From NCBI GenBank assembly GCA_964639205.1, contig CAZXCG010000001.1:1-64000 (forward strand): a stretch of 64,000 nt of DNA, in the 5' to 3' direction. The translations under genes and the position numbers were made by a program. Position 1 is the stretch's first letter, and the number at the start of each line of letters is the position of its first letter. Source of the stretch: CAZXCG01 sp964639205. Its GTDB lineage: Bacteria; Bacillota; Clostridia; Oscillospirales; Acutalibacteraceae. Positions 1 to 8,333 of this stretch are shown one piece after another. Under the pieces are notes generated by a model. That model was given only the letters and a program-made list of their open reading frames with translations, was not told the DNA's origin and did not search any database.

Positions 1-60
1 CGCGCCGGGCTGACGCTTTAAATCAAAATCGGGAGACGAAGAGCACCGGCGTTTACAAGA

Positions 61-708
61 CTAAAAGGAATCGTTGACAAAGGTGTCCGGAACCTCGCCG
101 GCTATTACGGTTTGAGCAATCTCAAAATTTGTTGTAAAGGGAATCTGTTCGTCGTGACCCAAACAGGTGAGCGTAAAAACGGCGTCCAGCTTAAGTTCAA
201 TGTGGTGTACAGTCTGGTTTATTCCGCCGCTTTCAAAAAAGGAAGAAAGCGTTGAATTGAAGGACGCAGTAAGATAGTATGTAAAGTCTATTTGCGGTCC
301 CACAGTTGAAAAAAGATTTATTCCCGTAAAAGCGCCCAAAGGAACCTTGACGCCGGCTACGTGAATTTTTTTCAGTTCCTCCTGTATTATAAGGTCAATT
401 TGCGACTTGAATGAATTTATTGCCGCCGAATTTGTTGTGACCGCTCTTACTTCGCCGGATTGATTATAAACGATATTTATAAAATTATTACATTCTTCGC
501 TGTTTTCCGCTATAAAGCCGGAAACAGCTCGGTTAACGCTTTGCTCGGCAATTATTAGAGCGCGGTTTTCTATCAAGTTATTTTGCACGTTTTTAACCAT
601 ACACTCAAAGACAGCCGTACTTAATATTAAAAAGGCAACGGAAAGCAAAAGCAATCTTTTGATAACGGAGGGACGTTTGCAAAAACGGCGACGGTACAAG
701 CGCAGCAT
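61..708 (-). CDS. yunB: Sporulation protein YunB
   Basis: The 215-residue product matches the YunB family: a short basic N-terminus, one membrane segment at about residues 17-35 and an extracytoplasmic domain with the motif KVPLGAFTG followed by GPQIDF. YunB in Bacillus subtilis is a mother-cell protein needed for late spore development; its biochemical role is unknown. I chose the ATG at 706-708 because AAGAGGTGG lies about seven bases upstream; an upstream in-frame start at 738 would place the ribosome-binding site inside the gene. The ribosome-binding site is part of a short hairpin (718-742). The gene follows the CD1247-type gene on the same strand with a gap of about 70 bases. Family assignment is firm; function is inferred from the family. 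Confidence 0.88.
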   Translation of the reverse strand: MLRLYRRRFCKRPSVIKRLLLLSVAFLILSTAVFECMVKNVQNNLIENRALIIAEQSVNRAVSGFIAENSEECNNFINIVYNQSGEVRAVTTNSAAINSFKSQIDLIIQEELKKIHVAGVKVPLGAFTGINLFSTVGPQIDFTYYLTASFNSTLSSFFESGGINQTVHHIELKLDAVFTLTCLGHDEQIPFTTNFEIAQTVIAGEVPDTFVNDSF

Positions 709-717
709 ATAAAACCA

Positions 718-742
718 CCTCTTGCATATTTTATACAAGAGG
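718..742 (-). promoter_or_regulatory. Hairpin covering the yunB ribosome-binding site
   Basis: On the minus strand CCTCTTG is followed after 11 bases by CAAGAGG, a perfect 7-bp stem. The second arm contains most of the AAGAGGTGG ribosome-binding site of yunB. The hairpin could lower or condition translation, but this may also be chance. Confidence 0.4.
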
Positions 743-778
743 CGGCAAAGTGTTAATTTTAAACTTTATACGTTATCG

Positions 779-1240
779 TTATTCTGCGCTGCAGCTTTCG
801 CAGGAGCAATCCTCCTCGACGTCGTCAAAATCCTCAAGATCGGAAAAATCAAATTCCAGAACCTCGCCGCACTTCGGGCATTTTATTTCACCGCAGAGGA
901 GAACGTCTTCGGTTACGCAAATTGTTTCTCCGCAGTTGCCGCAGGTAACCTCATAGGAGGGATCTTCATCGTCGTCGAAGCATTCGTTACAACCGCAGGC
1001 GTCATCATCGCAGCCGTAATCGTCATAATATTCTTCCTCAAGCTCTGACAGATCCTCGTCTATAGCTTCTACCTGATCGGCGACCTCATCCAGATATTCT
1101 TCCACATCTTCGACAGTCAGCGCAATATCCGTAACAGCGTCGATAAGAGCCTTTAAAAGCTTGACCTCGTCCTTGTTTTCATCCAGTTTCATACCATCGG
1201 CAAGACCTTTGATGTAAGCTGTTTTTTCGGTTAAATTCAT
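779..1240 (-). CDS. CD1247-type acidic zinc-ribbon protein
   Basis: This 153-residue protein matches the CD1247 N-terminal-domain family of Clostridia, sometimes mislabelled as an AraC regulator. The first 70 residues are helical and strongly acidic. Residues 73-95 form an Asp/Cys-rich linker (C77, C82, C84, C87). A zinc ribbon follows with CxxC pairs at 100/103 and 121/124, and the tail adds C145, C147 and C150. There is no signal peptide or membrane segment, so it is probably cytoplasmic. AGGAGGATAAA precedes the ATG. It lies downstream of efp with a repeat element between them. Its function is unknown; metal binding is an inference from the cysteines. Confidence 0.75.
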   Translation of the reverse strand: MNLTEKTAYIKGLADGMKLDENKDEVKLLKALIDAVTDIALTVEDVEEYLDEVADQVEAIDEDLSELEEEYYDDYGCDDDACGCNECFDDDEDPSYEVTCGNCGETICVTEDVLLCGEIKCPKCGEVLEFDFSDLEDFDDVEEDCSCESCSAE

Positions 1241-1261
1241 TTTATCCTCCTAAATATCAAA

Positions 1262-1405
1262 TATAACTTTGGCAAAGATGCCCTCCGCCTCTAAGGCGGC
1301 GGATTCCATTTTCGGAATCAGTGGCGGTACAACCCCCATTGATTTTTCAGTCAGCTAACGCTGCCCTTCGCCGCGTTGAATATCGGGGCAAAGCCTCGTA
1401 TTGAA
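1262..1405 (+). repeat. Dispersed intergenic repeat, copy 1
   Basis: The element begins TATAACTTTGGCAAAGATG and runs into the palindrome CCGCCTCTAAGGCGG. Its far end holds a short GC hairpin, CGGGGC..GCCTCG, followed by TATTGA, which resembles the far end of copy 4. It lies between efp and the CD1247-type gene, opposite to the direction of transcription. The left boundary is clear; the right boundary is approximate. Confidence 0.6.
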
Positions 1406-1422
1406 AACATTATTGCATAAAA

Positions 1423-1440
1423 AAGGGAAATTATGCCCTT
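1423..1440 (-). terminator. Terminator of efp
   Basis: On the minus strand AAGGG, eight bases, CCCTT and then a run of T form a short intrinsic terminator that overlaps the end of efp and its stop codon. Confidence 0.55.
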
Positions 1441-1991
1441 CCTAAATATTCCCCTGTCCTTGTGTCGATTTGTATTACCTCTCCCTCGTCTATAAAAAGC
1501 GGAACCTTAATTTCGGCGCCTGTTTCAAGAATAGCGGGTTTTGTTGCGTTTGTTGCTGTATCGCCCTTAAATCCGGGATCTGTTTTTGTAACCGCAAGCT
1601 CAACAAACGTAGGCGGCTCAACGCCGAAAACATTGCCTTTATACGAAAGCACCTTGCAAACCATATTTTCCTTAACAAATTTGAAGCTGTCGCCGAGTAC
1701 GGCGGCGCTTATCGGAATTTGCTCCCAGGTTTCAGGATCCATAAAATAGTACAGATCACCGTCGGAATAGCTGTATTCCATAGACTTTCTTTCAATGTAT
1801 GCCGTGGTGTATCTATCGTTAGGGTTAAAAGTTTTTTCGACAACAGCGCCGGAAATCACATTTCTGAGTTTTGTTCTTACAAAGGCGGCGCCCTTGCCGG
1901 GCTTTACATGCTGAAATTCGATAATGGAAAAAACCTGTCCGTCCATTTCAAATGTAACGCCGTTTCTGAAATCGCCTGCTGATACAACCAT
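1431..1991 (-). CDS. efp: Elongation factor P
   Basis: EF-P binds between the P and E sites of the ribosome and relieves stalling at consecutive prolines. The 186-residue product has the normal family length and the three beta-barrel domains. The tip of domain I reads VKPGKGAAF, with the candidate modified lysine at K33. AGGAGG lies just upstream of the ATG. A predicted sigma-A promoter at 2078-2106 gives it its own transcription start although pepP lies directly upstream. No EF-P modification gene is visible in the window. Identification is certain. Confidence 0.97.
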   Translation of the reverse strand: MVVSAGDFRNGVTFEMDGQVFSIIEFQHVKPGKGAAFVRTKLRNVISGAVVEKTFNPNDRYTTAYIERKSMEYSYSDGDLYYFMDPETWEQIPISAAVLGDSFKFVKENMVCKVLSYKGNVFGVEPPTFVELAVTKTDPGFKGDTATNATKPAILETGAEIKVPLFIDEGEVIQIDTRTGEYLGRA

Positions 1992-2077
1992 TATAAAATC
2001 CTCCTAATACATCCTGACCGTGCAAAGCGGCGAAAAAGCGCCGAGCTGACAAAGTCAAAGTTTATTAAACTTTTTTC

Positions 2078-2106
2078 ATTATACATAAAATGAGGGAAAA
2101 ATGCAA
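2078..2106 (-). promoter_or_regulatory. Predicted sigma-A promoter for efp
   Basis: TTGCAT (2101-2106) and TATAAT (2078-2083) are separated by 17 bases on the minus strand, about 90 bases upstream of efp. Confidence 0.6.
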
Positions 2107-2112
2107 CAGTTT

Positions 2113-3192
2113 TTACAGAATTATCAAATCTTTTCGGATATTTGCAAGATTTTCAATCCCGTTTTCGAGAACGCGGACGGTATCTTCTATTCTTACGCCG
2201 AATTTCCCCGGAAGATATATTCCCGGCTCAACGGTTACTATCATATTTTTTTTAAGAATTACGCCCGATTTCGGCGACAAAACCGGAAGCTCATGTATTT
2301 CAAGTCCGACACCGTGTCCCGCAGCATGACCGAAGTATTCGCCGTACCCTGCGTTTGCAATTACACTGCGCGCGGCGAAGTCCGCGTCGGCAGCGCAAAC
2401 GCCCTCTTTGATAGTTGAAAGAGCTGCACTCTGGGCCTTCCGAACCGTTTCGTAAACCCTGCGTTTTTCATCGTCTGCAAAGCTCAGAGCGACGGTGCGG
2501 GTCATATCGCTGTGATAACCGTTATAAACCGCCCCTATGTCGAAAGTGACAAAATCGCCGCTTTTAATTTTATATTCACCCGGAACTCCGTGCGGGCGCG
2601 AGGTGTTTTCTCCCGCTATGGTTATGAGGTCAAAAGCAACCCGTTCGGCTCCGTTTTTTCGCATCAAGTATTCGAGCTCAAGCGCAAGGCGGCGTTCCTG
2701 TGTTCCGGGTTTGAGAAAATTCAGAACCTCAATATACGACTTTTCCGCAATTTTTTGCGCCGAACGCAATTGCTCAAGCTCGTAGTCATCCTTTATTATA
2801 CGAAGCTTTCCGATTCTTTCGGTAAGCTCGGCAGAAGCGTCTAAAGATACATGCTCAAGAGCGTTCCGGTAAGCGTTAAAGGTGCGAACGGTTACAACGT
2901 CGCTTTCAAGATATAAATTTTTTACGGAATGATAATTTACAAGCTTGACGATTTTTTGGATTCTGTCGCCGCAAAGCTCAACATGGCAGTTTGTAACCAT
3001 AGATGACGCGGCTTCGTAATAGCGGAAATCCACCAAAAGCGCAGAATATGAAGGAGTTATAAAAAGCGCGCCTTCGCTTGAGGGAAATCCGGTAAAATAT
3101 TGAATATTAATCTCGGAAGTTATAAGCGCGGCTTCAAAGTTGCCTAATGTATGCATAAGCTCAGAGAGCCTGTTTTGATAAATATTGCTCAT
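2113..3192 (-). CDS. pepP: Xaa-Pro aminopeptidase (M24 family)
   Basis: This cytoplasmic metallopeptidase removes the N-terminal residue from peptides with proline in second position. The 359-residue product has a creatinase-like N-terminal domain and an M24 pita-bread catalytic domain. The expected dinuclear metal ligands are all present: D208, D219, H283, E312 and E326. I placed the start at the ATG at 3190-3192, which overlaps the aroQ stop as ATGA and implies translational coupling. A longer reading from 3336 would only overlap aroQ. The aroQ-pepP-efp order is common in Firmicutes. Confidence 0.94.
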   Translation of the reverse strand: MSNIYQNRLSELMHTLGNFEAALITSEINIQYFTGFPSSEGALFITPSYSALLVDFRYYEAASSMVTNCHVELCGDRIQKIVKLVNYHSVKNLYLESDVVTVRTFNAYRNALEHVSLDASAELTERIGKLRIIKDDYELEQLRSAQKIAEKSYIEVLNFLKPGTQERRLALELEYLMRKNGAERVAFDLITIAGENTSRPHGVPGEYKIKSGDFVTFDIGAVYNGYHSDMTRTVALSFADDEKRRVYETVRKAQSAALSTIKEGVCAADADFAARSVIANAGYGEYFGHAAGHGVGLEIHELPVLSPKSGVILKKNMIVTVEPGIYLPGKFGVRIEDTVRVLENGIENLANIRKDLIIL

Positions 3193-3620
3193 ATTAAATC
3201 CTTGAGCGCTTCTAAAGCAAGAAAATAGCTGTTTTTGCCGAAGCCGGATATTTGCCCCGCGCACACCGGAGCAATAACGGAATGCTTCCTGAACTCGTCG
3301 CGCGCATATATGTTTGACATATGTACTTCGACGCAAGGAAGCGTTACCGACGAAACGGCGTCGCGCAGAGCGTAGCTGTAGTGCGTGAGAGCGCCGGCGT
3401 TGAGGACGATACCGTTAAAATTATTCCGGGATTCGTGAATTTTGTCGATGAGCGCGCCTTCCCAGTTAGACTGAAAAATACTGCATTGCATGCCGAGCTT
3501 TTTTCCGTAATCGCATATTTGCGCCGCAATGCTTTCGGCAGTTTCGGTTCCGTATATGCCTTTTTCACGCACTCCGACCATATTCAGATTTGGCCCGAGC
3601 AAAACAAGGATGTTTTTCAT
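3189..3620 (-). CDS. aroQ: 3-dehydroquinate dehydratase, type II
   Basis: AroQ converts 3-dehydroquinate to 3-dehydroshikimate in the shikimate pathway and forms a dodecamer in the cytoplasm. The 143 residues match the family length. The loop tyrosine Y23, the NAG motif starting at N74, H80 and the catalytic H100 in EVHMSN are all present. AAAGGAG precedes the ATG. The stop codon overlaps the pepP start. The only other shikimate-entry gene here, the DAHP synthase, lies about 50 kb away, so the pathway genes are scattered. Confidence 0.96.
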   Translation of the reverse strand: MKNILVLLGPNLNMVGVREKGIYGTETAESIAAQICDYGKKLGMQCSIFQSNWEGALIDKIHESRNNFNGIVLNAGALTHYSYALRDAVSSVTLPCVEVHMSNIYARDEFRKHSVIAPVCAGQISGFGKNSYFLALEALKDLI

Positions 3621-3673
3621 AATAAAGCTCCTTTCAAAATATATGAAATATATATGGAATATTTTTAAAAATC

Positions 3674-3700
3674 AAGGCGGACAGTTTTTCTGCCCGCCTT
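3674..3700 (-). terminator. Terminator of rpsU
   Basis: An 11-bp stem with one mismatch (AAGGCGGGCAG against CTGTCCGCCTT, minus strand) with a five-base loop is followed by GATTTTT just after the rpsU stop. Confidence 0.75.
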
Positions 3701-3709
3701 AGTTTTGGA

Positions 3710-3886
3710 TTATTTGTACTTACGTTTACGAGCGGCCTCAGACTTCTTCTTGCGTTTTACAGAAGGTTTTTCGTATGCCTCTCTTTTGCGCACCTCGGCG
3801 ATGACTCCGGATCTTGCACATTGCTTTTTGAATCTTCTTAATGCGCTTTCGAGCGATTCATTGTCTTTAACTCTGATTTCTGCCAT
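3710..3886 (-). CDS. rpsU: 30S ribosomal protein S21
   Basis: The minus-strand reading frame encodes 58 residues starting MAEIRVKDNESLE and ending in a lysine/arginine-rich tail, which is diagnostic for S21. S21 sits near the anti-Shine-Dalgarno region of 16S rRNA and helps initiation. GGGAGGG lies seven bases upstream of the ATG. The gene is a single-gene unit, with a strong predicted promoter at 3945-3974 and a hairpin terminator directly after the stop. Confidence 0.97.
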   Translation of the reverse strand: MAEIRVKDNESLESALRRFKKQCARSGVIAEVRKREAYEKPSVKRKKKSEAARKRKYK

Positions 3887-3944
3887 CTATTTTCCCTCCC
3901 ATCCGCCTTAAGGCAGGGGTTAACTGCACATTATTGCAAAGAAG

Positions 3945-3974
3945 ATTATACAATAAGATAACTTATTTTGTCAA
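3945..3974 (-). promoter_or_regulatory. Predicted sigma-A promoter for rpsU
   Basis: A perfect TTGACA (3969-3974) and a perfect TATAAT (3945-3950) are separated by 18 bases on the minus strand, about 60 bases upstream of rpsU. Confidence 0.8.
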
Positions 3975-4017
3975 TAGGAAATCGCATATTTAGTTGAAAT
4001 TTAGCAAAAGACCGCAA

Positions 4018-6432
4018 TCAGTTTTTAATAACAAGGTTAATAAGCTTGCCTTTTACGTAAATTTCTTTGACTATATTTTTGCCCTTGAGTAAATTCTGTA
4101 TATTAGCCTGCTTTTTCGCTGCCGAAAGGGCAGCCCGGTTGTCGCTGTCGGCAGGTATTTGAATTTTAGCCTTGATTTTACCGTTTATCTGAACGGCAAT
4201 CTCAACGTTGTCGTCTTTACATTTACTTTCGTCATAAACTGGCCACTCCTGCTGCGCAAGTATTCCATCTTTAAGGAGAGAGCAAGTCTCGACAATTTCC
4301 TCGGTAATATGCGGAGCGAAGGGATTAAGAAGAAGTGCAAAAGTCAAAAGCTCTTTTTTATTGACAGAGCCGAAAGCGGTAACCTCATTCATAAGGCTCA
4401 TTAGGGCGGCAATTGCCGTATTAAACTTGATATTTTCAATATCCTCGTCAACCTTTTTTATAGTCTTATGGAAAGTCTTTTCAAGCTCAGGACGAATTTC
4501 GTCGCCTTCAACAAGGATATTCTGTAAATTCCAGAAGCGCTCGACAAAACGGCGGCAGCCTTTAATACCCTGCGCGCTCCACGGAGCCGCTTTTTCAAAA
4601 TCCCCGATAAACAACTCATAAAGGCGCATGGTGTCGGCACCGTATTCTTCAACAATTTCATCCGGATTAACCACGTTATTGCGGGATTTGCTCATTTTTT
4701 CGCCGTTTTCACCGAGAATCATTCCGTGACTGGTACGCTTCGCGTACGGTTCGTCGGTCGGAACCACTCCGATGTCATAAAGAAATTTGTGCCAGAAGCG
4801 GCTGTAAAGCAGGTGCAGCGTGGTGTGCTCCATTCCGCCGTTGTACCAGTCTACGGGGCTCCAGTATTCAAGCGCCTCTTTGCCCGCCGGAGCCTTGTCG
4901 TTATGCGGATCCATATAACGAAGATAATACCAAGAGGAGCCCGCCCACTGTGGCATTGTGTCGGTTTCGCGGTGAGCCTTTCCTCCGCATTTGGGACAGG
5001 TGGTTTCAACCCAATCCGTCATTTTTGCGAGCGGAGATTCGCCGTTTTCTGTAGGCTCGTAGGAATCCACCATCGGAAGCTTTAGGGGCAGTTCGCTTTC
5101 ATCTATCGGGACATAACCGCATTTGTCGCAATGAACAATAGGAATGGGTTCTCCCCAATAACGCTGACGCGAAAATACCCAGTCGCGAAGCTTGAAGTTA
5201 ATTTTTTCTTTACCTATTTTATTGTCAACAAGCCACTTGGTTATGACTTCCTTTGCCTGCTCGACGCTTAAGCCGTCGAGCATTCCGGAATTGACCATAA
5301 CGCCTTTATCGCAATCGGTAAAGGCTTCCTCAGAAACATTGCCACCCTTTACCACCTCGATTATCGGCAAATCGAAGGCTTTTGCAAACTCCCAGTCGCG
5401 GGTATCGTGAGCGGGAACCGCCATAATTGCTCCGGTGCCGTAGGAGATGAGAACATAATCCGAAATAAAAATCGGTATTTCCTTATTATTAACGGGATTT
5501 ATTGCGGAAACTCCGTCAAGACGTACGCCCGTTTTATCCTTTGCAACCTCGGTGCGCTCGAAATCCGATTTTCTTGCCGCTGCTTCCTGATATTTTCTGA
5601 CTTCTTCGATATTAGCGATTTTATCGGACCATTTTTCAATTAGAGGATGTTCGGGAGAAATAACCATATATGTAGCGCCGAAAAGTGTATCGGGACGGGT
5701 TGTAAAGATCATAAGGGAGTCGCCGAGCGTGGTTTTAAATTCAACCTCGGCGCCCTTGCTGCGACCTATCCAGTTGATTTGCTGGGTTTTGACGCGTTCC
5801 GGAAAATCAACATGCTCCAAATCATCGATGAGGCGGTCTGCATATTCAGTGATTTTAAGCATCCATTGCGATTTTGTTTTTCGTACTACATCGCTTCCGC
5901 AACGCTCGCAAACGCCTCCTACAACCTCTTCGTTTGCAAGTACGCATTTACACGAGGTGCACCAGTTTACCGCCATTTCTTTTTTATAGGCAAGCCCATG
6001 CTTAAAAAGCTGTAAAAAGATCCACTGCGTCCATTTGTAATAATCGGGATCCGTGGTATTTATCTCGCGGCTCCAGTCGAAAGAAATACCGAGAGATTGA
6101 ATCTGCTTTTTAAAACGGGCGATATTTTGTTTAGTTACCGTTTCAGGGTGTATGTGATTTTTTATGGCGTAATTTTCGGTGGGAAGTCCAAACGCATCCC
6201 ACCCTATCGGATAAAGTACGTTATAGCCCTGAAGACGGCGCTTCCTCGCTACAGTGTCAAGCGCCGTATAAGGGCGGGGATGACCCACATGCAAGCCTTG
6301 ACCGGAAGGATAGGGAAATTCAATCAAAGCGTAAAATTTGGGTTTGTCCGATTTATCGGCCGCGTGAAAAACTCCCTTTTCTTCCCATATCTTTTGCCAT
6401 TTGGGTTCAACCTTTTTATGTTCGTATTTCAA
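4018..6432 (-). CDS. leuS: Leucyl-tRNA synthetase
   Basis: This class I synthetase charges tRNA-Leu with leucine. The 804-residue length is typical. The HIGH-type motif HVGH is at 48-51 and KMSKS at 579-583. An editing (CP1) domain, a zinc-binding insert with CxxC pairs and a C-terminal anticodon-binding region are present. I chose a TTG start at 6430-6432 because AGGAGG lies seven bases upstream of it and the protein then begins MKYEHKKVEPKWQ, as in relatives; an upstream in-frame start would overlap rsfS. It is the last gene of the long run that starts near 21.7 kb. Confidence 0.97.
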   Translation of the reverse strand: MKYEHKKVEPKWQKIWEEKGVFHAADKSDKPKFYALIEFPYPSGQGLHVGHPRPYTALDTVARKRRLQGYNVLYPIGWDAFGLPTENYAIKNHIHPETVTKQNIARFKKQIQSLGISFDWSREINTTDPDYYKWTQWIFLQLFKHGLAYKKEMAVNWCTSCKCVLANEEVVGGVCERCGSDVVRKTKSQWMLKITEYADRLIDDLEHVDFPERVKTQQINWIGRSKGAEVEFKTTLGDSLMIFTTRPDTLFGATYMVISPEHPLIEKWSDKIANIEEVRKYQEAAARKSDFERTEVAKDKTGVRLDGVSAINPVNNKEIPIFISDYVLISYGTGAIMAVPAHDTRDWEFAKAFDLPIIEVVKGGNVSEEAFTDCDKGVMVNSGMLDGLSVEQAKEVITKWLVDNKIGKEKINFKLRDWVFSRQRYWGEPIPIVHCDKCGYVPIDESELPLKLPMVDSYEPTENGESPLAKMTDWVETTCPKCGGKAHRETDTMPQWAGSSWYYLRYMDPHNDKAPAGKEALEYWSPVDWYNGGMEHTTLHLLYSRFWHKFLYDIGVVPTDEPYAKRTSHGMILGENGEKMSKSRNNVVNPDEIVEEYGADTMRLYELFIGDFEKAAPWSAQGIKGCRRFVERFWNLQNILVEGDEIRPELEKTFHKTIKKVDEDIENIKFNTAIAALMSLMNEVTAFGSVNKKELLTFALLLNPFAPHITEEIVETCSLLKDGILAQQEWPVYDESKCKDDNVEIAVQINGKIKAKIQIPADSDNRAALSAAKKQANIQNLLKGKNIVKEIYVKGKLINLVIKN

Positions 6433-6469
6433 GTGAATTCCTCCTGTGTGATTATTTAATCCGAGACGG

Positions 6470-6829
6470 TCAGTTTTCAATCAGAAGATTTGAAATATCA
6501 ATTTCTTTACCGTCCTGCCAAAGACGTTCAAGGTTATAGTAGTCTCTTGCTTCGTCCGAGAAAATGTGAACTATTATGTCCGTATAATCCAAAAGTATCC
6601 AGGAATCCGAGCGGTGCCCTTCAATATGGCTTACGGATATGCCCATAGCGTCCAGCTTATATTCAACCTCTTCGGCCAAAGATCTTACTTTTGTGCCGCT
6701 CTGACCGGAGGCTATAATCATATAATCACACAGAGAAGAAACCGCCGTTATTTCAAAAAGCTTAATATTGTCGGCCTTCTTTGAATCAAGAATTTTTACA
6801 GTTTCCAACGCCTGTTCGTAAGTTGTCAT
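6470..6829 (-). CDS. rsfS: Ribosomal silencing factor RsfS
   Basis: RsfS (Iojap/YbeB family) binds ribosomal protein L14 and blocks subunit joining when nutrients are short. The 119-residue product carries the family pattern SSLCDYMIIASGQS followed by GHRSDSWILLDY. Its ATG overlaps the yqeK stop as TAATG, so the two are translationally coupled. The yqeK-rsfS-leuS order is common in Clostridia. Confidence 0.95.
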   Translation of the reverse strand: MTTYEQALETVKILDSKKADNIKLFEITAVSSLCDYMIIASGQSGTKVRSLAEEVEYKLDAMGISVSHIEGHRSDSWILLDYTDIIVHIFSDEARDYYNLERLWQDGKEIDISNLLIEN

Positions 6830-7413
6830 TAAATCTTGTCCTTTCCTGAAGATTTGCCGATTAAAGTATTGTTAAAAAGCGCCACCGCGTTTGGGTGTAT
6901 GAGTCTGTTGTGCTTCGCAAGATCGGCTATTGTAAAAGAAGTGCCGAATAAAATTGCTTCATTAAGGTTTTTACGGGCAAGCTTTCTCATATAATCAACC
7001 CCTTCAAAGCTGCGCTCGGCACTGGTATAATCAGCAACATATATGATTTTTTCAAGCAGGGACATATTCACTCTGCCGGATGTATGGTAACGTATTGCGT
7101 TTAAAATATCTTCGTCGTCAATATGCAGAACATCTCTTGCGTAAACGCTGCCGGAAATTGCGTGCCAAAGATTTGTGCTGATTTTCTCTATATCGTCTAA
7201 GATTATACCACCGTCTTTAATAATTTGCAACTGCCGTTCAAAGGAAAATTCCTTTGTTGCATCGTGCAAAATGCCGGCGAGCTTGGCTTTATCGGTATCG
7301 GCTCCATGGATTTCGGCAAGAGCGACCGCTTCCTTTGCAACGTTTTTGCAGTGAGAAAAACGCTTGTCCTTCATATTGTTCTTTATAATTTGCTCATAAT
7401 CCTTAAAGGTCAT
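6829..7413 (-). CDS. yqeK: HD-domain phosphohydrolase YqeK
   Basis: YqeK proteins are HD-domain enzymes that hydrolyse diadenosine tetraphosphate symmetrically. The HD pattern is visible with H21 and the H50-D51 doublet (ILHDATKE), and further ligands in the C-terminal half. I prefer the ATG at 7411-7413, which has ACGGAGTG seven bases upstream; a GTG three codons earlier would overlap the nadD stop. It lies between nadD and rsfS, its usual neighbours. Confidence 0.92.
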   Translation of the reverse strand: MTFKDYEQIIKNNMKDKRFSHCKNVAKEAVALAEIHGADTDKAKLAGILHDATKEFSFERQLQIIKDGGIILDDIEKISTNLWHAISGSVYARDVLHIDDEDILNAIRYHTSGRVNMSLLEKIIYVADYTSAERSFEGVDYMRKLARKNLNEAILFGTSFTIADLAKHNRLIHPNAVALFNNTLIGKSSGKDKI

Positions 7414-7418
7414 TTTAT

Positions 7419-8030
7419 TCACTCCGTGTAAAGATTATTTATTTTTATATATTCGATGACATTTTCGGGCAGATAAGAGCTTACGTCCGCACCTGTTCTG
7501 AGCCTTCCGCGTATAAATGTAGACGAAATATCTGCCACAGGTTCTTTAAGAATTACGCTTTGAGCGCCCAATGCGCTCAATTTATCAGCCTGTATTAAAA
7601 GACTGCGGTAATGATTTTTATTGCGCGGGACAGTTACGATTTTTGCCGAGGAAAAAATTTTCTCGGGATCGTGCCATTGATGGATTGTCATAAACATATC
7701 CGCGCCGACTATTAAGAAGAGCTCGGATGAAGAAAATTGACGCGCAAAAAAAGCGAGGGTATCGACAGTATAGCTTTTGCCGCCGCGTAAAATTTCCACA
7801 TCGCTTACCGAAACAAGCGCGTCATCCCGCCAGGCTAAGCGGCACATATTAAGCCTGTCCTGAGGAGAAACCATAAATTTATTATCCTTCAGCGGAGTTA
7901 AAAAGGTGGGGACGGCAAAAACTTTATCTAAAGAAAGCTCGCTTGCAGCTTTTTTTGCCAATAAAATATGAGCGTTATGTACCGGATTGAAGCTTCCGCC
8001 GAAAACTGCGATTTTTTTGTATCTGCACAT
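7419..8030 (-). CDS. nadD: Nicotinate-nucleotide adenylyltransferase
   Basis: NadD joins nicotinate mononucleotide and ATP to make deamido-NAD. The 203-residue product has the nucleotidyltransferase signature GGSFNPVHNAH with H18 and H21, and the C-terminal ISSTFIR motif that binds ATP phosphates. The start follows the yhbY stop by four bases and no good ribosome-binding site is visible, which suggests coupling to yhbY. The yhbY-nadD-yqeK order is widely conserved. Confidence 0.95.
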   Translation of the reverse strand: MCRYKKIAVFGGSFNPVHNAHILLAKKAASELSLDKVFAVPTFLTPLKDNKFMVSPQDRLNMCRLAWRDDALVSVSDVEILRGGKSYTVDTLAFFARQFSSSELFLIVGADMFMTIHQWHDPEKIFSSAKIVTVPRNKNHYRSLLIQADKLSALGAQSVILKEPVADISSTFIRGRLRTGADVSSYLPENVIEYIKINNLYTE

Positions 8031-8034
8031 AGGT

Positions 8035-8331
8035 TTATGCTTTGGGAAGAATTATTTGCGCTTCTTTTGGGTTTCTGCGGTAAAGCACAAACTTTGTGCC
8101 AATCACCTGAACAACCTCGGCGCTTACAGCCTGAGCCACAGCTTCGGCCGCCTGCCGTGAGGAAAGCGGCGCTGTTTCAAGCACTCTGCACTTAATGAGC
8201 TCGCGTTTTAAAAGCGCATTGTCTGCTTGACTTATGATTTGTTCGCTCATTCCGGATTTGCCGATCGTCAGAATTGTGTCTAAAGTATTTGCAAGCGAGC
8301 GAAGATAAGCCCGCTGTTTGCTTTTGAGCAT
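8035..8331 (-). CDS. yhbY: CRM-domain RNA-binding protein YhbY
   Basis: This 98-residue single-domain CRM protein is related to YhbY, which associates with pre-50S ribosomal particles. It starts with LKSKQRAYLRSLA, carries the GKSG motif near residue 24 and ends with a strand reading VLYRRNP, all typical. It starts two bases after rdgB. The likely role is ribosome assembly, inferred from the family. Confidence 0.93.
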   Translation of the reverse strand: MLKSKQRAYLRSLANTLDTILTIGKSGMSEQIISQADNALLKRELIKCRVLETAPLSSRQAAEAVAQAVSAEVVQVIGTKFVLYRRNPKEAQIILPKA

Positions 8332-8333
8332 TT

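Noticed and set aside
722..1048. Plus-strand reading frames opposite the CD1247-type gene
   Set aside because: They are mirror frames of a well-supported minus-strand gene with family matches and a ribosome-binding site.
3705..3911. A plus-strand frame of 68 codons
   Set aside because: The opposite strand encodes ribosomal protein S21 with promoter, ribosome-binding site and terminator.
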